Shown piece by piece: positions 1 through 9,480 of a DNA stretch of 64,000 bases. Location: contig CARUOB010000007.1 of assembly GCA_949076555.1 (NCBI GenBank), positions 532-64,531 of the forward strand. The letters are read 5' to 3'. Positions within the stretch are counted from its first letter, which is position 1; the number at the start of each line of letters is the position of its first letter. The position numbers and the translations under genes are program-made. The notes below the pieces were generated by a model that saw only the letters and a program-made list of their open reading frames with translations, was not told the DNA's origin and did no database searches. The DNA is from an uncultured Lachnospiraceae bacterium (GTDB lineage Bacteria; Bacillota; Clostridia; Lachnospirales; Lachnospiraceae).

Positions 1-252
1 CAAAAACTCTTTCAGATAACGGATACGCAGGAAAAACTGGATCAGACGATTTTTCTTCTCATCCCCCGGCCTAAGCCCCACATGCACACGCCGCACCCTC
101 TCGTCAATCCAAAATTCGTCCTCCCCCTGCCACTCCGTAGCCACAAGCACCTCATAGCCGTTTTTCACAAAACGGTTGGACAGATTGGAAACCACCCGCT
201 CCGCGCCGCCCTGTTCCAGACAATTTAAGTGAAATGCAATCTTCTTCGCCAT
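1..252 (-). CDS. Glycosyltransferase family 4, N-terminal part (runs off left edge)
   Basis: This is the first 84 codons of a GT-B fold glycosyltransferase; the donor-binding C-terminal half lies outside the window. The motif LEQGGAERVV near residues 12-21 is the glycine-rich loop typical of GT4 enzymes. The ATG at 252 has a GGGAG ribosome site about 7 nt upstream. The gene starts only 13 bp after the stop of the preceding GT4 gene, so the two are very likely co-transcribed in one glycan unit. The sugar donor and acceptor cannot be inferred from this fragment. Confidence 0.85.
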   Translation of the reverse strand, partial: MAKKIAFHLNCLEQGGAERVVSNLSNRFVKNGYEVLVATEWQGEDEFWIDERVRRVHVGLRPGDEKKNRLIQFFLRIRYLKEFL

Positions 253-265
253 ATTGTTCTCCCTG

Positions 266-1381
266 CTAAACAGACCATTCCCTGATCTTTCGGATATATG
301 TCTCCTTGGAAAAGACACCCGCGCGCTCCACCGACAATCTGCCGTAACGCGCCAGTTCCTCCTCGTTTTGCAAAAGCGCCGCCACACGGGCCGCGGTACT
401 TTTCTCTTCCTCCTCAAAACGGGAAGCGTCCATATCCGGTTCCTTTCCCATATTCGGCACCAGAATGCCGTATTTATCGTCGAAAATTTCCGCCGGTCCG
501 GTCATACAGTCCGTGGCCACCGCGGGCAGTCCCATCGCCATCGCCTCCACCAACGCATTGGGAAATCCCTCCCAATAAGAAGTGAGAAGATAGAGCGCGC
601 CTTTCTTCAAATAGGGGTACGGATTTTTCTGCAGTCCGGCAAAATGCACCGCCTCCGCAACGCCCAGATCAGCCGCAAGTTTCCGGTACTGTGTAAACTC
701 GCCCTTGCCGATAATAAGAAGTTTTGTATCCGGCAGTTCCCTGTGCACCAGCGAAAAGATTTTTAACAGATGCCAGAAACCCTTGACCACATCCTCCCGT
801 CCCATGGAAACGATGATCCGGCCTTCCTGCCAGGGAAGGACAGCCTCCTCTTCCTCTGCCCGCGCCTGAATCTGTGGAATATCGAAAAATCCTGTCAAAG
901 TGTAAGTACAGCCACACGCATACTTTTTCTCAATCATACCGCGGAGCGTCTCCGAACAGCACAGAAGTCTGTCCGCTTTCTTGCAGAAAAGTCCCAGCCA
1001 AGAACTGTCCATGTCCATATAGCTCATGATCCCGAGCCAGCATTTTGCACCTTTTTTTGAAAAGAGCCGCCCCGCAAAAACATTGGCCAGATTGGCCGTG
1101 GGGCCGAAACTGTAAGCGATGTCAATCCGCTCTCTTTTTTTCAACCGGTTAAGCCTGTATCCCCGCCGAAGCACATTGAGCACCTTGGCAATTTTTCCGG
1201 GTCTGCTCGGCAGTCCCAGATCGGTCACGGGAATATCCTCCACATCAAAATCTATGTTTGCGGAATCAAAGATGGCTATCTGTACATCGAAGTAGGGTTT
1301 AAGGACAACCGCCGTCGCCGCGCAGACTTTTTCCGCCCCGCCCTGATGCAGGGAGGGCACAATCAATAATAGTTTTTTCAT
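266..1381 (-). CDS. Glycosyltransferase family 4
   Basis: A complete 371-residue retaining GT-B glycosyltransferase, expected to act at the cytoplasmic membrane face on a lipid-linked oligosaccharide. The N-terminal loop HQGGAEKV (about residues 12-19) and the C-terminal EX7E motif (E271 and E279 in YWEGFPNALVEAM) are both present, so it looks catalytically intact. Its ATG overlaps the stop of the upstream GT4 gene in an ATGA arrangement (1378-1381), which indicates translational coupling. Length is normal for the family. The donor and acceptor are unknown. Confidence 0.9.
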   Translation of the reverse strand: MKKLLLIVPSLHQGGAEKVCAATAVVLKPYFDVQIAIFDSANIDFDVEDIPVTDLGLPSRPGKIAKVLNVLRRGYRLNRLKKRERIDIAYSFGPTANLANVFAGRLFSKKGAKCWLGIMSYMDMDSSWLGLFCKKADRLLCCSETLRGMIEKKYACGCTYTLTGFFDIPQIQARAEEEEAVLPWQEGRIIVSMGREDVVKGFWHLLKIFSLVHRELPDTKLLIIGKGEFTQYRKLAADLGVAEAVHFAGLQKNPYPYLKKGALYLLTSYWEGFPNALVEAMAMGLPAVATDCMTGPAEIFDDKYGILVPNMGKEPDMDASRFEEEEKSTAARVAALLQNEEELARYGRLSVERAGVFSKETYIRKIREWSV

Positions 1382-2514
1382 ATCTGTGAACTGTCTCCTG
1401 TCAGATAAAACCGCCGATATCCCTGCACCTGCGCGCGCACGTCAAACCCTGCCTGCCGCAGCTTTTTCGCCGTATCCCTGCGGACATAGCCCGCCTGTTT
1501 TAGGATTTCCTCCGCCCACCGCTCGGGCGGTTCCTCAATCCGCAGATAAGTGACCAGCTCTGTGGCTTTCGCCTCTCTCGTGACCGTATCCGACACCATG
1601 CAGCGAAGCCCGGCCGCCTGCGCCTCCACCAGCACCCCCGGCAGTCCCTCGAAAAAGGACGGCAGAAGGAACATATCCATGGCCTGATAAAACCGCCAGG
1701 CATCTTTGCGGTTTCCCAGAAAATGCACCTGTTTTGCAATGCCAAGCTGTCTGCATTTTTCTTCCATCGCGGGCCTGTCCTGCCCTTCTCCCAAAAGAAG
1801 CAGGCAGGCGTCCGGTCTTTCCCCGCAGACCGCCGCAAAAACCTCCAGCAGATAGGGATGGTTTTTCTGATATTCAAAGCGGCCGACGTGGCCAAGCACA
1901 AGCGCCCCGCCGATACGAAGCTGTGCCCGCACCTCCTGCCGCACGTTTTCATTGTAGGTGAATCTTCCCACGTCGATGGCGTTATAGATGACTTTGACCC
2001 GCCCCGCTTTCATGGCCGCCCCGCCAAACACGTCCTGCCCCGCAAGCGCAGAGCAGGCAAAGCAGGCATCCGCTTTCTTGGCAAGCCCCCGCCTGAAAAA
2101 ACGCGTCGCAAGACCCTTTAGCCCTTTCACCACACCCGCGTTTCTGGCATGGGCGACGGTGACGGGCACCCCGGCCTTCTTTGCGATCGGCAGATAGATC
2201 CCGGCCGTGCTGGTCATATGCCCCTGCACCACCCGAAACTCTCTGTGCGCCGAGAAAAAGGCCTTCACGGCTTTCCTGTAAGAAAAGTCATTATATACTT
2301 TAAATTTCGGGAGCACATAAATATGCCCTCCCATAGCCTGTATCTCTTCGTCGTAAAACTGCGGCTTTCTGACGGTTGTGTCATTTTGGTGAACCAGAAA
2401 GTCAAACTGAATCTCCTCCCTGTCCATCTGCCGGTAAAGATCCATGATCCGGCTCTCCGCGCCGCCAAGTCCCACGCCGCCAAGCACGTGCAGTACACGT
2501 ATCGGTTTCGTCAT
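1378..2514 (-). CDS. Glycosyltransferase family 4
   Basis: A 378-residue GT-B glycosyltransferase. I place the start at the ATG at 2514 (MTKPIRVLHVLGG), which has GGAAGG about 8 nt upstream, and not at the longer in-frame start at 2541. The N-terminus carries GGVGLGGAESRI and the C-terminal half carries the EX7E motif in FFEGLPGVLVEAQ. It overlaps the next GT4 gene by 4 bp (ATGA) and follows the formyltransferase gene by 66 bp. It belongs to a run of three GT4 genes that probably add successive sugars to one glycan. Confidence 0.9.
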   Translation of the reverse strand: MTKPIRVLHVLGGVGLGGAESRIMDLYRQMDREEIQFDFLVHQNDTTVRKPQFYDEEIQAMGGHIYVLPKFKVYNDFSYRKAVKAFFSAHREFRVVQGHMTSTAGIYLPIAKKAGVPVTVAHARNAGVVKGLKGLATRFFRRGLAKKADACFACSALAGQDVFGGAAMKAGRVKVIYNAIDVGRFTYNENVRQEVRAQLRIGGALVLGHVGRFEYQKNHPYLLEVFAAVCGERPDACLLLLGEGQDRPAMEEKCRQLGIAKQVHFLGNRKDAWRFYQAMDMFLLPSFFEGLPGVLVEAQAAGLRCMVSDTVTREAKATELVTYLRIEEPPERWAEEILKQAGYVRRDTAKKLRQAGFDVRAQVQGYRRFYLTGDSSQI

Positions 2515-2580
2515 ATCCCGTCCTTCCCCGGCTGCCCGCAAACATTGCCGTTCACAGCCTCATCGCCGTCCCTCCCCGCA

Positions 2581-3501
2581 CTATGACAGAATATCCCCCG
2601 CTTCCAGCGCAAGGCCGCTCTCGTAGCGGTCGATCAAAAGGGACCCGTCCACCGTGCGCACCACGGGTTTTCCGTCAAAAACATCGATCACCTCACCCGG
2701 CGCATAGGCCGAAAAGTCGATCATCTCATCAAAAGGATGGGCCTCCCAGACACGCACCTCCTGCTCTTTGCAATAGGCATACGCCCCCGGAAAGGGCGCC
2801 GCCACACCCCGGATCAAATTATAAATATCACGTGTTCTGTTATGAAAGTCGATTTTCCCGTCCGCCGCGGTGCGCTTCCCGTACCAAGAATCAAAGTCCT
2901 TAGAATCCCTGCGTATCTCGATATGCCCGCCCTCATAAGCGGCAAGCAGCTTGCGGATCAGCCGTTTCGAACAGATCATGTTCTTATACTGCGCCGTGCG
3001 GATATCGTCGTGGGGCGTGATGGAAAACATCTCCGTGGCAAACACATTCGGACTGTCCGCCTTCTCGTCATAGCGGAACAGATTCAGGTTGAAACGGGTA
3101 TCCCCCAGAATCACGGACCAGTTTAGCGGGGAGCGTCCTCTGCCGAACGGCAGATACCCGCTGTTGCCGTGAAAACCGTAAATGCCGTGCTTGAAACAGT
3201 CCAGCACGGAAGCCGGAATCAACCGCTGCCAGCCCATGGAAATACCGATGTCAAACTCATTCTCCCGCATTAGCTTCTGCGTCTTCTCATCCGTCAAAAA
3301 GTAGCTGTCCGCCTCATGCACCGGAATCCCGTACTTTTCAGTCAGCACAGAAAGCCCCTTGTAGCCCGACACCTGATTCTTCTTCGTCACCTCCGGACTG
3401 ATCGTGATGACCAGATCGACAGGACAGATTTCCTTCTGAATAAAATCGACGATATTCTCGGATGTATCTTTTACCCCGAACACAACTACCTTGTATTTCA
3501 T
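2581..3501 (-). CDS. Formyltransferase-fold enzyme, probable sugar N-formyltransferase
   Basis: A protein of about 306 residues with the N10-formyltetrahydrofolate-dependent formyltransferase fold (Fmt/ArnA N-domain/VioF family). The signature GFHGNSGYLPFGRGRSPLNW matches the HxSLLPxxRG-type region with its catalytic His, and a conserved Asp follows in DEKADSPN. Start 3501 is chosen because GAGAGGG lies about 9 nt upstream; the longer ATG at 3522 has no ribosome site. Setting among nucleotide-sugar genes makes N-formylation of an amino-sugar more likely than tRNA formylation. In family terms, the PglF/PglE-type pair in this window would supply a 4-amino sugar substrate; that link is inference. 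Confidence 0.75.
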   Translation of the reverse strand: MKYKVVVFGVKDTSENIVDFIQKEICPVDLVITISPEVTKKNQVSGYKGLSVLTEKYGIPVHEADSYFLTDEKTQKLMRENEFDIGISMGWQRLIPASVLDCFKHGIYGFHGNSGYLPFGRGRSPLNWSVILGDTRFNLNLFRYDEKADSPNVFATEMFSITPHDDIRTAQYKNMICSKRLIRKLLAAYEGGHIEIRRDSKDFDSWYGKRTAADGKIDFHNRTRDIYNLIRGVAAPFPGAYAYCKEQEVRVWEAHPFDEMIDFSAYAPGEVIDVFDGKPVVRTVDGSLLIDRYESGLALEAGDILS

Positions 3502-3534
3502 ATCTGCCGCCCTCTCTTCCATAACACGTGATAT

Positions 3535-4512
3535 TTATTTTAAGTATTCCCTATACCAGTCGATCGCCAGCCCTATCCCTTTCTCAAAATCATAGGCGGG
3601 ATCATACCCCAGCAGTTTCCGCGCCTTGCTGATATCCGCATTGGAATCCCGCACGTCGCCTGCCCTCGCCGGACCGAATTTCGGCTCTACCGAAACACCG
3701 AGCGCCTGACAGAGCTGCTCATACATATCAAGCAGGTACAAACGGCCCCCCGCCCCGATATTGAACGCCTCTCCCGCCGCGCTGCTTTCCGCCTTGCAGG
3801 CGCGCAGGTTCGCCTCAATCACATTGTCAATATAGGTAAAATCGCGGGACTGTTTCCCGTCACCGTTGATGGTGGGCGTCTCCCCGTGGAGAAGCTGTTT
3901 TATAAATTTCGGGATCACCGCCGCATACGCCCCGTCCGGGTCCTGTCTGCGGCCAAACACATTAAAGTAGCGAAGACCGTAAGTGTCAAGCCCGTACAGC
4001 TCCTTGTAGAGCCGTCCGTACTCCTCATCCGTCTTCTTGGTCAGGGCGTAGGGCGAGATCACACGTCCCTCCTGTCCCTCTCTCTTCGGAAGCTCTGTGG
4101 AATCCCCGTAAACGGAAGAGCTTGAAGCATAGACAAACTTTTTCACGCCGCACCGTGTCGCCGCCTCCATCATATTCAGCGTGCCCCGGATATTAATCTC
4201 CTCGTAGACAAGCGGCATCTCCATGCTTCTTGGCACACTTCCCCAAGCCGCCTGATGCAGCACATAATCCACGCCCTCACAGGCCGACTCGCAGGTCTTA
4301 AAATCCCGGATGTCTCCCTCTATAAATGTAAATCCGGCTTTCCCCATAAAATGCTCAATATTTTCATACTTTCCCGTGGACAGATCGTCCAGACATCGCA
4401 CCTTACAGTCCATGTCAAGCAGCGCCTCACAGAGATTCGAACCGATAAAACCGGCTCCCCCTGTCACAAGAAATACAGTCCCTTTTTCGAATTTGATGTC
4501 CTGATAGCTCAT
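3535..4512 (-). CDS. NAD-dependent UDP-HexNAc 4-epimerase (WbpP/TviC-like)
   Basis: A 325-residue extended short-chain dehydrogenase. The NAD loop TGGAGFIG is at residues 17-24, the catalytic serines lie in YASSSSVYG (128-136), and the active pair is Y155/K159 in SPYALTK. Length and motifs fit UDP-GlcNAc/GalNAc 4-epimerases of the WbpP/TviC type. A TviB-like UDP-sugar dehydrogenase lies two genes upstream, and the two together would give UDP-GalNAcA-type precursors as in Vi antigen. The start overlaps the stop of the upstream membrane-protein gene (ATGA at 4509-4512). A plain UDP-Glc 4-epimerase is the main alternative. Confidence 0.85.
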   Translation of the reverse strand: MSYQDIKFEKGTVFLVTGGAGFIGSNLCEALLDMDCKVRCLDDLSTGKYENIEHFMGKAGFTFIEGDIRDFKTCESACEGVDYVLHQAAWGSVPRSMEMPLVYEEINIRGTLNMMEAATRCGVKKFVYASSSSVYGDSTELPKREGQEGRVISPYALTKKTDEEYGRLYKELYGLDTYGLRYFNVFGRRQDPDGAYAAVIPKFIKQLLHGETPTINGDGKQSRDFTYIDNVIEANLRACKAESSAAGEAFNIGAGGRLYLLDMYEQLCQALGVSVEPKFGPARAGDVRDSNADISKARKLLGYDPAYDFEKGIGLAIDWYREYLK

Positions 4513-5870
4513 TTTTTACCTCCCAAATCCTTCCATAACATTTTATTTTCACACGCCTCCCTGATCAGCAGATACAGCGCGATATAAAACAGGGAAAACC
4601 CATAGATCATGTACCGCGACAGACACATAATGGTCATCGATGTGGCGCACACATTCGCTATAATAAACAATAACGCCGTTCCCATGACGACCGCCGCCTG
4701 AAACCGTCTTTTCACAATCATCTGCCGCAATAACAGCCCCGCCGCCAGAAGATAGAGAAAGAGCGCGACAAAGTTGATAAGCGGGTGCACCACCGCAATG
4801 CTCCTGACAAATCCGTTCCGGCACAAAAGAATGTAGTCGTACAACCACTGTCCGAAACAGGCCGGCAGAAGCTTTTTGATCATCTTTCCCGCCATCTCGT
4901 CGGACATGCTGCTCTGTTCGTAATAATCCACCTCTCCCAGACCGAAGTAATAGGCCGACAACTCCGCCTCCAGAATCCGAAACTTCAATATGTCGTGGTT
5001 TTCCTCCAGATAAGCGGCCCGCTCGTCAAAGCTGTCCCCGGCGTACACATAATTCAATCTCTGCTCCATCGACTTACGGTAAAAACTGTCAAAAAAGGCC
5101 TGCTCCAGATCCCCTTCCGCAAAGACTTCCCTGTCTTCCTCGTCGCAGGCATATATCACATTGGTGAGCGTATTCACCTGCCCGTAGGTATTGCCCATAA
5201 AGTACCCGGTCACGCCGTAATTATACACATGTACCGTCAAATCCCGCAAAAGAAAGACAAGAATCACAGCCGACGCGCACATAAACAGCATGCGGTATTT
5301 TTTGATCAATAAAATACGAATCCCCAGAAGAAGCGCCCACAGGAGAATCGTTGTCATCATTTGTCCTCTGGTCATGGAAAGCAGATAGGCGAAAAAGAGC
5401 GCAGCCACCGCGTCGCGTCCCTTTCCCTCAAAAAGCATCCGCAAGAGAAAATATACGAATATGGTAAAAAGCGGAATGCACAGCCCCTCGCTCATCACCG
5501 AATTTTCCAAAAAAATGTGCAGCGCCGACACATACCGTGTAATCAGATGCGGCAAAAGCTGCAGGCCCACAAGCAGCAGCTCTTCCCACAGCCGGAGGCC
5601 AAAGCGTCTGGTCAGATACTCTGTGAGAGCCGTGATTCCCACCGCCGTGAGTATCCCCTGACCGGCCATCGCCGCCGTCAGATACCCTTCCCCGAAAACA
5701 GCCCGAAAAGCCGCCAGATAGAGCGGGTAGAGCGGTTCCCTGTGAATATGCATCGTAATATATTGTTCGGAATCATTATAAACCCCGACCCCGCCAACTG
5801 CAAGCAGCCCCCCAAAAAAGATGAGGAGCCCTGTGAAAAGATACAGAGCCCTTTTTTTATTTCTACCCAC
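4509..5870 (-). CDS. Multi-pass membrane protein, possible GT-C type glycosyltransferase
   Basis: A 453-residue hydrophobic protein with roughly nine to eleven membrane segments and a hydrophilic extracytoplasmic stretch near residues 230-320. The first loop holds a short acidic motif (NDSEQYI) in the position where GT-C enzymes have their catalytic acid, but I do not recognise a named family. It is coupled to the epimerase gene by a 4-bp overlap and is separated from the TviB-like gene by structured repeat A1. A role in transferring or polymerising sugar outside the membrane is inferred from context only. Confidence 0.7.
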   Translation of the reverse strand: MGRNKKRALYLFTGLLIFFGGLLAVGGVGVYNDSEQYITMHIHREPLYPLYLAAFRAVFGEGYLTAAMAGQGILTAVGITALTEYLTRRFGLRLWEELLLVGLQLLPHLITRYVSALHIFLENSVMSEGLCIPLFTIFVYFLLRMLFEGKGRDAVAALFFAYLLSMTRGQMMTTILLWALLLGIRILLIKKYRMLFMCASAVILVFLLRDLTVHVYNYGVTGYFMGNTYGQVNTLTNVIYACDEEDREVFAEGDLEQAFFDSFYRKSMEQRLNYVYAGDSFDERAAYLEENHDILKFRILEAELSAYYFGLGEVDYYEQSSMSDEMAGKMIKKLLPACFGQWLYDYILLCRNGFVRSIAVVHPLINFVALFLYLLAAGLLLRQMIVKRRFQAAVVMGTALLFIIANVCATSMTIMCLSRYMIYGFSLFYIALYLLIREACENKMLWKDLGGKK

Positions 5871-5891
5871 TATTATCCCCCACGATTCTTC

Positions 5892-5980
5892 GGCGCGAGA
5901 TTTAGAACTTCCAAGTCAGCTGTGCTGACTTTGCGAAGCAGCCTTTGCTACGAGTGATTTAGAAGTTCTTCTCGCGCGCC
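5892..5980 (-). repeat. Structured dispersed repeat A, copy 1
   Basis: The ends pair as GGCGCGAG with CTCGCGCGCC, followed inward by AGAACTTC paired with GAAGTTCT. The centre holds an 18-nt-scale hairpin (AAGTCAGC/GCTGACTT) and the family core GCGAAGCAGCCTTTGCTACG. Its outer base (5980) is the first base of the TAG stop (5980-5982) of the TviB-like gene, so the element begins exactly at a stop codon. It lacks the GAGAATGCC hairpin present in the other copies. Confidence 0.8.
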
Positions 5981-7296
5981 TACAGTCTCCAATACCTATA
6001 ATCCTCTGTCAAATATTCTTTCCGGTTGAGTAATCCCTTCAAATCCATCAGCACCTTTCTCTTGTGCGCCGGATTATAGAAAGAAGAAATTTTCTCTTTG
6101 TCAAGACTTAAGAACTGCTCGTGGGCCACGGCAATGACCAGCGCGTCCACATCCTTGATCTCATCCATAGTCTGGAACGTAATCCCGTAAAGCCGCTCCG
6201 CCTCAGAGGCATCCGCCGCCGGATCGACCACAATGGGAACAATGCCATACTCTCCAAGCTCTCTGTAAATATCGATCACCTTCGTGTTTCTCGTATCCGG
6301 GCAGTTCTCCTTAAACGTAAAGCCCAAAATCGCCACTTTCGCGTGCTTCACGGAAATATTCGCCTTAATCAGGTTTTTCACCAGACTCTCCGCCACATAT
6401 TTTCCCATATCGTCGTTGATACGTCTGCCGGAAAGGATGATCTGGGAATGGTATCCAAGCTGTTCCGCCTTATAAGTCAGATAATAAGGGTCTACGCCGA
6501 TACAGTGGCCGCCCACAAGTCCCGGCATAAAGGGCAGGAAGTTCCATTTCGTGCCCGCCGCTTCCAGCACGGATTTGGTGTCGATCCCCATCTTGTGAAA
6601 AATGATGGAAAGTTCATTCATGAACGCGATATTGATGTCTCTCTGGCTGTTCTCAATGACCTTGGCCGCCTCCGCCACCTTGATGGATTCCGCACGGTAT
6701 ACGCCCACTTCCACCACCAGCTCATAGACCTTCGCAACCGTATCGAGGGTTTCCTCGTCCATGCCCGACACGATCTTCGTGATCGTCTCTAACCTGTGTA
6801 CTTTGTCGCCCGGGTTGATCCGCTCGGGAGAGTATCCGATCTTGAAATCCACACCACATTTTAAGCCCGACTCTTTTTCCAAAATCGGCACACATACATC
6901 TTCCGTCACGCCGGGGTACACGGTAGACTCGAACACCACCACAGAGCCCTTCGTCAGGTTTTGCCCCAGAATGCGGCTGGCCCCTTCCACCGGGGAAAGA
7001 TCCGGCGTATGGTCTTCATTGACAGGCGTAGGCACTGCCACAATATGGAACTTTGCCTCTTTAATCTTTGTGGGATCAACCGTAAATTCTACTTTCGTAT
7101 TGCGGATCACCTCGTCTCCCACCTCGTTCGTGGGGTCAATGCCGTTTTTGTACAGGTCGATCTTCGCCTCGTTCAAGTCAAATCCAACCACCTTGATCTT
7201 CTTGGCAAAAGCCACCGCGATCGGCATACCCACATAGCCAAGTCCGATCAGTGAAAGTTTTTCCTCTCCACTCACAAGCTTTTCATATAATTCCAT
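5980..7296 (-). CDS. tviB: UDP-N-acetylhexosamine 6-dehydrogenase (TviB/WbpO-like)
   Basis: A 438-residue nucleotide-sugar dehydrogenase that would oxidise C6 of UDP-GlcNAc or UDP-GalNAc to the uronic acid with two NAD+. The NAD motif GLGYVG is at residues 18-23, the conserved lysine is K212 in EAAKVIEN, and the catalytic cysteine is C265 in GGHCIGVDPYYL. The sequence is closer to the TviB/WbpO/WbpA group than to UDP-glucose dehydrogenases. A GGAGG site precedes the ATG at 7296. The downstream 4-epimerase supports a UDP-GalNAcA route. The exact HexNAc substrate is not settled by sequence. Confidence 0.88.
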   Translation of the reverse strand: MELYEKLVSGEEKLSLIGLGYVGMPIAVAFAKKIKVVGFDLNEAKIDLYKNGIDPTNEVGDEVIRNTKVEFTVDPTKIKEAKFHIVAVPTPVNEDHTPDLSPVEGASRILGQNLTKGSVVVFESTVYPGVTEDVCVPILEKESGLKCGVDFKIGYSPERINPGDKVHRLETITKIVSGMDEETLDTVAKVYELVVEVGVYRAESIKVAEAAKVIENSQRDINIAFMNELSIIFHKMGIDTKSVLEAAGTKWNFLPFMPGLVGGHCIGVDPYYLTYKAEQLGYHSQIILSGRRINDDMGKYVAESLVKNLIKANISVKHAKVAILGFTFKENCPDTRNTKVIDIYRELGEYGIVPIVVDPAADASEAERLYGITFQTMDEIKDVDALVIAVAHEQFLSLDKEKISSFYNPAHKRKVLMDLKGLLNRKEYLTEDYRYWRL

Positions 7297-7375
7297 CTTT
7301 TCCTCCGTTTCCCGATTCCGCGCATCGGTCTATTGCTGTCATTCTGCCGCATCTCTTTTTCCGGCAGTCAGTTTT

Positions 7376-8479
7376 CTATCTCAGGCTGTCCGGCGGCTCA
7401 CCAAGAATCAGCCCTGTCTCCTCCATATAAGCAGCCGTCACCAGTCTGCGGTCAAATTCCCGCTCCATCTTCTCTCTGCCGCGCTGTCCCATCTGCGCAC
7501 GCTCCTGGGCGGAAAGAGAAAGAAATTTTTCCAGCGCTGCAATCAATTCCTCTGGGTTCCCCGGTGTAAATCCAAAACCTGTCACACCCTCCTCAAAGGC
7601 CTCCTTACAACCGCTGATATTCGAAGCGATCACCGGCCTGCCCGTGGCCGCGCCCTCGATCAGCGCGTTGGACATGCCCTCGTGGAAGGAAGCTACCACT
7701 ATAGCGTCGGCCGCCGCCAGATACTCGTGTACCTGCGTGTGGAAACCGATCTGCCGGACTACGCCCTCCTTCTCCAAGTCGTCCAAAAGCTCCTGGTAAT
7801 CTTCGTCACAGTACCCCATGATATCGAAACATACCCGGTCGCTATGTAATTTCTGCGCCGCCGCAATATATTCGAGGATGCCGCGCTCCTTCATCACCCT
7901 GCCCACGAAGAGAAAATGAATCTTCTCTCTCTCGGGATAAGGCTCATAACCGTGCTTTTTCAGATTCACCCCGGAACCCATGACCATCCTCGACTTTTTC
8001 GCCGTGATGCCCATGTTCTGAAAAATCCCTCTGTTCTCCTCATTTTGAAAAAACACGCAGGCCGCCCGTTTTAAGCCCGCGCGGTACATTGAGACGATCA
8101 GCTTAAGGAGCGGACCCGTCCTGTCAAAAGCGCCCCCAAGCCCTGTGATCGTGGCTATATAGGGAATCTTTCTTACGCCTGCGGCAAACCCGCCGTATAT
8201 ATTGGGTTTGATCGTGTAGGTCACTACCAGATCAGGCTTGAGTTCCTTCATCATTTTAGCGTAAGCGCGGTATAACTTCAAGTCCTCCAGCGGATTGATT
8301 CCCCTGCGGTTGATCGGCGTCTCTATGATATGACACCCCGCCGCTTCCAGCTCCATGCCTTTCACGTCGTCCGGCATACTCACCCACACTTCATATACCG
8401 CGCAGAGCGCCTCTATAAATTCGCCCCGAAAGTCATACAGGCCGCCGGAGGAGTTTGTCAGAACCAAGACCTTTTTCAT
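7376..8479 (-). CDS. Glycosyltransferase family 4, PglA-like
   Basis: A 367-residue GT-B glycosyltransferase. It has KPNIYGGFAAG and ITGLGGAF in the N-terminal half and an EX7E motif in FHEGMSNALIEGAATG near the C-terminus. These resemble PglA/CapM-type enzymes that add the second sugar to an undecaprenyl-diphospho-sugar. It is coupled to the ATP-grasp gene by an ATGA overlap (8476-8479), and PglC follows one gene upstream. The order PglC, ATP-grasp, GT4 suggests it extends the lipid-linked amino-sugar made by PglC. Confidence 0.88.
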   Translation of the reverse strand: MKKVLVLTNSSGGLYDFRGEFIEALCAVYEVWVSMPDDVKGMELEAAGCHIIETPINRRGINPLEDLKLYRAYAKMMKELKPDLVVTYTIKPNIYGGFAAGVRKIPYIATITGLGGAFDRTGPLLKLIVSMYRAGLKRAACVFFQNEENRGIFQNMGITAKKSRMVMGSGVNLKKHGYEPYPEREKIHFLFVGRVMKERGILEYIAAAQKLHSDRVCFDIMGYCDEDYQELLDDLEKEGVVRQIGFHTQVHEYLAAADAIVVASFHEGMSNALIEGAATGRPVIASNISGCKEAFEEGVTGFGFTPGNPEELIAALEKFLSLSAQERAQMGQRGREKMEREFDRRLVTAAYMEETGLILGEPPDSLR

Positions 8480-9459
8480 GGCACAATTTCCTCCCCCGCC
8501 ATATCCCGTATCATCACCTCGTTAAACTTCATCATGCAGACCCCTTCTTTGTATGCGCCGATCCGCACCTCGTTCTCCTGCCCGGAGAGGTTTCTCACCA
8601 CCGCCGAAGCCAGATTGACGCCACAACAATACGCGTGGGGATACCCGCCGCCGAAGCGGGGATTTACCTCAGAAATATAGTAAACGCCGTCAATCTCAAA
8701 AATATCGATGTCTATCATGCCGCGAAAACCGCATTTTTCCGCAAAATCCCGTATCAGCGCAAACAGCTTCTCATCCTGAAAGGACACGGACTTATCCGTC
8801 TCTCCCGCGCGCATCTTGATCTTCTTTTTGACGAAGATATCCGTACATTTCCCGGACAGCATATCCACGTACACGTCCGCGCCGAACTCTGTACCATCCA
8901 TGTACTCCTGAATCATCAGATCATCATAGAGATCGAAAAGCACCTCAATTTCCTTTTTGCTAAAGACCTTATTGATGTGGATGCTGGCGCTGCCCCGCAC
9001 AGGCTTCACAAAGACGGGATAAGAAATCTCCCCGGCCTCCTCAGCCCGGTAGAAGGACTCCTTGTCCACATAACACTTGGCCGCAGGAATCTGCATCTTC
9101 TGCAGCAGTTCAAACATCCGGTACTTGTCAAAGCATGTCTCCACCAGCTCATAATCGGAGATAATGGGCGTCGTCCCCACAGCCAAAAAGCGCTCCCGCT
9201 CCTTGGCCAAAAGAGAAAGTTCCGGGTCAATCAGCGAAAATACGCCATCTATTTTTTCTTTCTCGCAAATTTCCAAAACCCTGTCCAGATACCCTGGCTC
9301 CGTGATTCTTGGCACCAGGAAGAAATCGTCCGCCTCATACACCGCAGGCGCCAGATTGGAGCAGTCCGTCGCAATCACCCTGCCCTTGCCTGCCAGCTCC
9401 TTCTTAAAATACTGCACCACCTTGTCGCGGGTGCCCGCACTCAAAATCAGAATATTCAT
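8476..9459 (-). CDS. ATP-grasp ligase in amino-sugar cluster
   Basis: A 327-residue ATP-grasp protein with a pre-ATP-grasp Rossmann-like N-domain (MNILILSAGTRDK). ATP-binding motifs are YPVFVKPVRGSAS, IQEYMDGTEFGADV and the metal-binding EVNPRFGGGYPHAY. The start at 9459 is fixed by GGAGG five nt upstream; the in-frame ATG at 9471 overlaps that site. ATP-grasp enzymes form amide or ester bonds through acyl-phosphates. Placed between PglC and a PglA-like transferase, with no PglD-type acetyltransferase nearby, it may attach an amino acid or other acid to the 4-amino group of the sugar. That role is inference. Confidence 0.8.
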   Translation of the reverse strand: MNILILSAGTRDKVVQYFKKELAGKGRVIATDCSNLAPAVYEADDFFLVPRITEPGYLDRVLEICEKEKIDGVFSLIDPELSLLAKERERFLAVGTTPIISDYELVETCFDKYRMFELLQKMQIPAAKCYVDKESFYRAEEAGEISYPVFVKPVRGSASIHINKVFSKKEIEVLFDLYDDLMIQEYMDGTEFGADVYVDMLSGKCTDIFVKKKIKMRAGETDKSVSFQDEKLFALIRDFAEKCGFRGMIDIDIFEIDGVYYISEVNPRFGGGYPHAYCCGVNLASAVVRNLSGQENEVRIGAYKEGVCMMKFNEVMIRDMAGEEIVP

Positions 9460-9480
9460 ACTAACCTCCATGTCGCTGCT